Source of the DNA: Methanobacterium sp. UBA279
GTDB lineage: Archaea; Methanobacteriota; Methanobacteria; Methanobacteriales; Methanobacteriaceae
Reading direction: 5' to 3'
Assembly (NCBI GenBank): GCA_002502855.1
Contig: DAQK01000029.1
Span: 110,689 to 174,688, forward strand
Length of the DNA stretch: 64,000 bases
A program made the translations under genes and the position numbers. Shown one piece after another: positions 62,740 through 64,000 of the stretch (position 1 is its first letter; each line of letters starts with the position of its first letter). Under the pieces are notes generated by a model. The model made no database searches. It had not been told where the DNA came from and saw only the letters and a list, made by a program, of their open reading frames with translations.

Positions 62740-63507
62740 GTGTTTTCCACGTCCTATCACCAAAACTTAACGTTAGACCAGGAAAGACTGGCCGGTTTTT
62801 ATGAGGCCATCCAAGATATAAAGGGAATTGTTTTTGACATAGGAGCTGGTTCTGGAATATTAACTGCCTGCGCAGCCCCCTATGCTGATTTTATTTATTC
62901 TGTGGAGAAAGATCCCAGGGTAGCCTCTAAAACAGTGCTTTTTATGAAAAATTTTAACAATGTTTCCTTTATAGAGGGAGACGTTTTTGAGGTGGATTTC
63001 CCTGAAAAGGCAGATTATATTCTCTGCGAAATGCTGGACACAGCCCTCGTGGATGAGGAGCAGGTACCTGTTACAAACTACCTTTTAAAATATCTTAAAG
63101 AAAAGGGGAAGATGATCCCCCATGGTGTAATTAACGGTGTTGAACCAGTGTCTACAAAATCTGAGCACATCTCATACCATGAAAATGGAAGCCCAAAACA
63201 TCAAGTACTGGGACCATTAACTATCTACAGCAGGTACCAGTTTGGAGAATACATCCACCCCCAGGGAGATTTTAATTTAAAACTGAAAATAGAAGAAGAC
63301 GGATTACTCACCGGCATTAAAATTACCACCTTCACGTTGATAACCCCGGAAATTGTCTGCGGACCCACTCCCATGGTGAACCCCCCTCTGATCATTCCCA
63401 CAGAAAAATTAAAGGTTAAAAAAGGAGATACTGTAGAAATACATCTAAGTTACCAGATGGGTGGTGGATTAAATACCATTAAAACCAGGATCCAGGGAAT
63501 TTCATAG
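62740..63507 (+). CDS. PRMT-like SAM-dependent methyltransferase, N-terminus disrupted
   Basis: Class I methyltransferase of the protein-arginine-methyltransferase type: VFDIGAGSGILTACAAPYAD (SAM motif I, about 31-50), VEKDPRV, GDVFEVDFPEKADYILCEML (post-I to motif II with Glu of the double-E loop). The usable start is GTG 62740, but this GTG is inside AAGGTG. A better start with SD (GGGGGG) is ATG 62698, whose frame meets TAA at 62728. Another frame between reads IKLSDEGVFHVLSPKLN. Two compensating indels in the first 75 nt would join these into a normal N-terminus. It may be a pseudogene or contain sequence errors. Confidence 0.7.
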   Translation: MFSTSYHQNLTLDQERLAGFYEAIQDIKGIVFDIGAGSGILTACAAPYADFIYSVEKDPRVASKTVLFMKNFNNVSFIEGDVFEVDFPEKADYILCEMLDTALVDEEQVPVTNYLLKYLKEKGKMIPHGVINGVEPVSTKSEHISYHENGSPKHQVLGPLTIYSRYQFGEYIHPQGDFNLKLKIEEDGLLTGIKITTFTLITPEIVCGPTPMVNPPLIIPTEKLKVKKGDTVEIHLSYQMGGGLNTIKTRIQGIS

Positions 63508-63508
63508 G

Positions 63509-64000
63509 GAAAAGAAAGAATCTAACGAAGAATTAGAGGAATTTCATAAGCAATTAAAGGAATTCCTGAAAGGCAGGGAAAAACTAGTTATTCTGGGTAT
63601 TGGCAACCAGTTACGGAGTGATGACTTTGCAGGATCCCTCATAGCCAGGAAATTAAGCAAAATAGTGGAAAAGAAGGATGTAACGGTTTTAGATGGTGGT
63701 ACTGTTCCTGAAAATTTCACCGGGCTGATAAAAAGGGAAAACCCCACCCATATCATCCTATTGGATGCTGCGGATATGGGAAAACCACCAGGATATATCA
63801 AGATAATAAAGAAGGATGAGATATCCCAGTATAACATTTCAACCCATGCCATGCCACTCTCATTTTTAATAAAATACCTGGAACATTCCATTAAATCTAA
63901 TATTATTCTCATAGGAATTCAACCCATGGAGATGGAGATGGTAGACTCTGTTTCTCCTGAAGTAAATGCCAGTGTTGAGTTCTTGTTGGGTGTGCTTAAA
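63509..64000 (+). CDS. Hydrogenase maturation protease, HycI-like (3' end outside window)
   Basis: Nickel-dependent endopeptidase that trims the C-terminus of a [NiFe] hydrogenase large subunit. The open frame runs to the window edge. Seen: EKLVILGIGNQLRSDDFAGS (metal-binding Asp in RSDD, GxGN motif), LDGGTVPENF, and IILLDAADMGKPPGY with THAMPLSFLIKYL (His). No ATG, GTG or TTG exists in this frame between TAA at 63470 and the first motif, so the start is not defined. Coordinates from 63566 on are secure; the first bases are an estimate. It follows the methyltransferase without a gap. Confidence 0.72.

Overview
The window is archaeal and reads as a hydrogenotrophic methanogen of the order Methanobacteriales, most like Methanobacterium. 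This rests on an energy-converting hydrogenase A (Eha) operon, a formylmethanofuran:H4MPT formyltransferase paralogue, an F430-biosynthesis reductase (CfbC), archaeal-type thymidylate synthase and methionine synthase side by side, an archaeal Sm protein, ribosomal protein L37e, a membrane-anchored LonB, tRNAs without encoded CCA, and TATA-type promoters. The DNA is AT-rich and most genes have clear Shine-Dalgarno (SD) sites.

Layout. 1-8.7 kb: distal part of an eha operon (small and large hydrogenase subunits, polyferredoxins with 6, 10 and 6 predicted [4Fe-4S] sites), then a PfkB kinase, a CBS protein, the HAD-like EhaR and a second Ftr. 8.9-30.5 kb: a surface-glycan locus with a sugar epimerase, flippase, eleven or so glycosyltransferases, a large DUF2206 membrane protein, GalU and the complete dTDP-rhamnose set (rmlA, rmlD, rmlC, rmlB). 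30.5-39.9 kb: housekeeping genes (DUF167, tRNA-Leu, CfbC, PurF, U32 peptidase, L37e, Sm) mixed with decaying genes (a membrane protein with two in-frame stops and a broken RelE-type toxin beside its antitoxin). 40.1-41.5 kb: a decayed insertion sequence. 41.5-49.1 kb: ThyA, MetE, methanogen-specific DUF genes, tRNA-Ala, HypB and HypA. 49.2-57.3 kb: Prs, DUF5518 proteins, a DEAD-box helicase, LonB and CobQ. 57.4-64 kb: TrkA, universal stress proteins, half of a DASS transporter, a CaCA antiporter, two tRNA-Gly, CBS, NikR, a methyltransferase and a hydrogenase maturation protease running off the end.

How the genes connect. Eha makes low-potential reduced ferredoxin for the CO2-fixing first step of methanogenesis, and FtrII beside it handles the next one-carbon transfer. 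HypA, HypB, NikR and the HycI-type protease serve nickel supply and hydrogenase maturation, and CfbC makes the nickel cofactor F430. The glycan locus makes, transfers and probably exports a rhamnose-containing surface polymer.

The most unusual signal is not a gene. At least nine genes carry short tandem repeats (about 17-29 nt per unit, often 20-24) that begin in or just after the stop codon. The clearest are ftrII, DUF354, hypB, hypA, lonB and cobQ. A second theme is coding lesions: three genes lack a canonical start in the reading frame and five more are broken by stops, indels or truncation. These could be real decay or sequence error.
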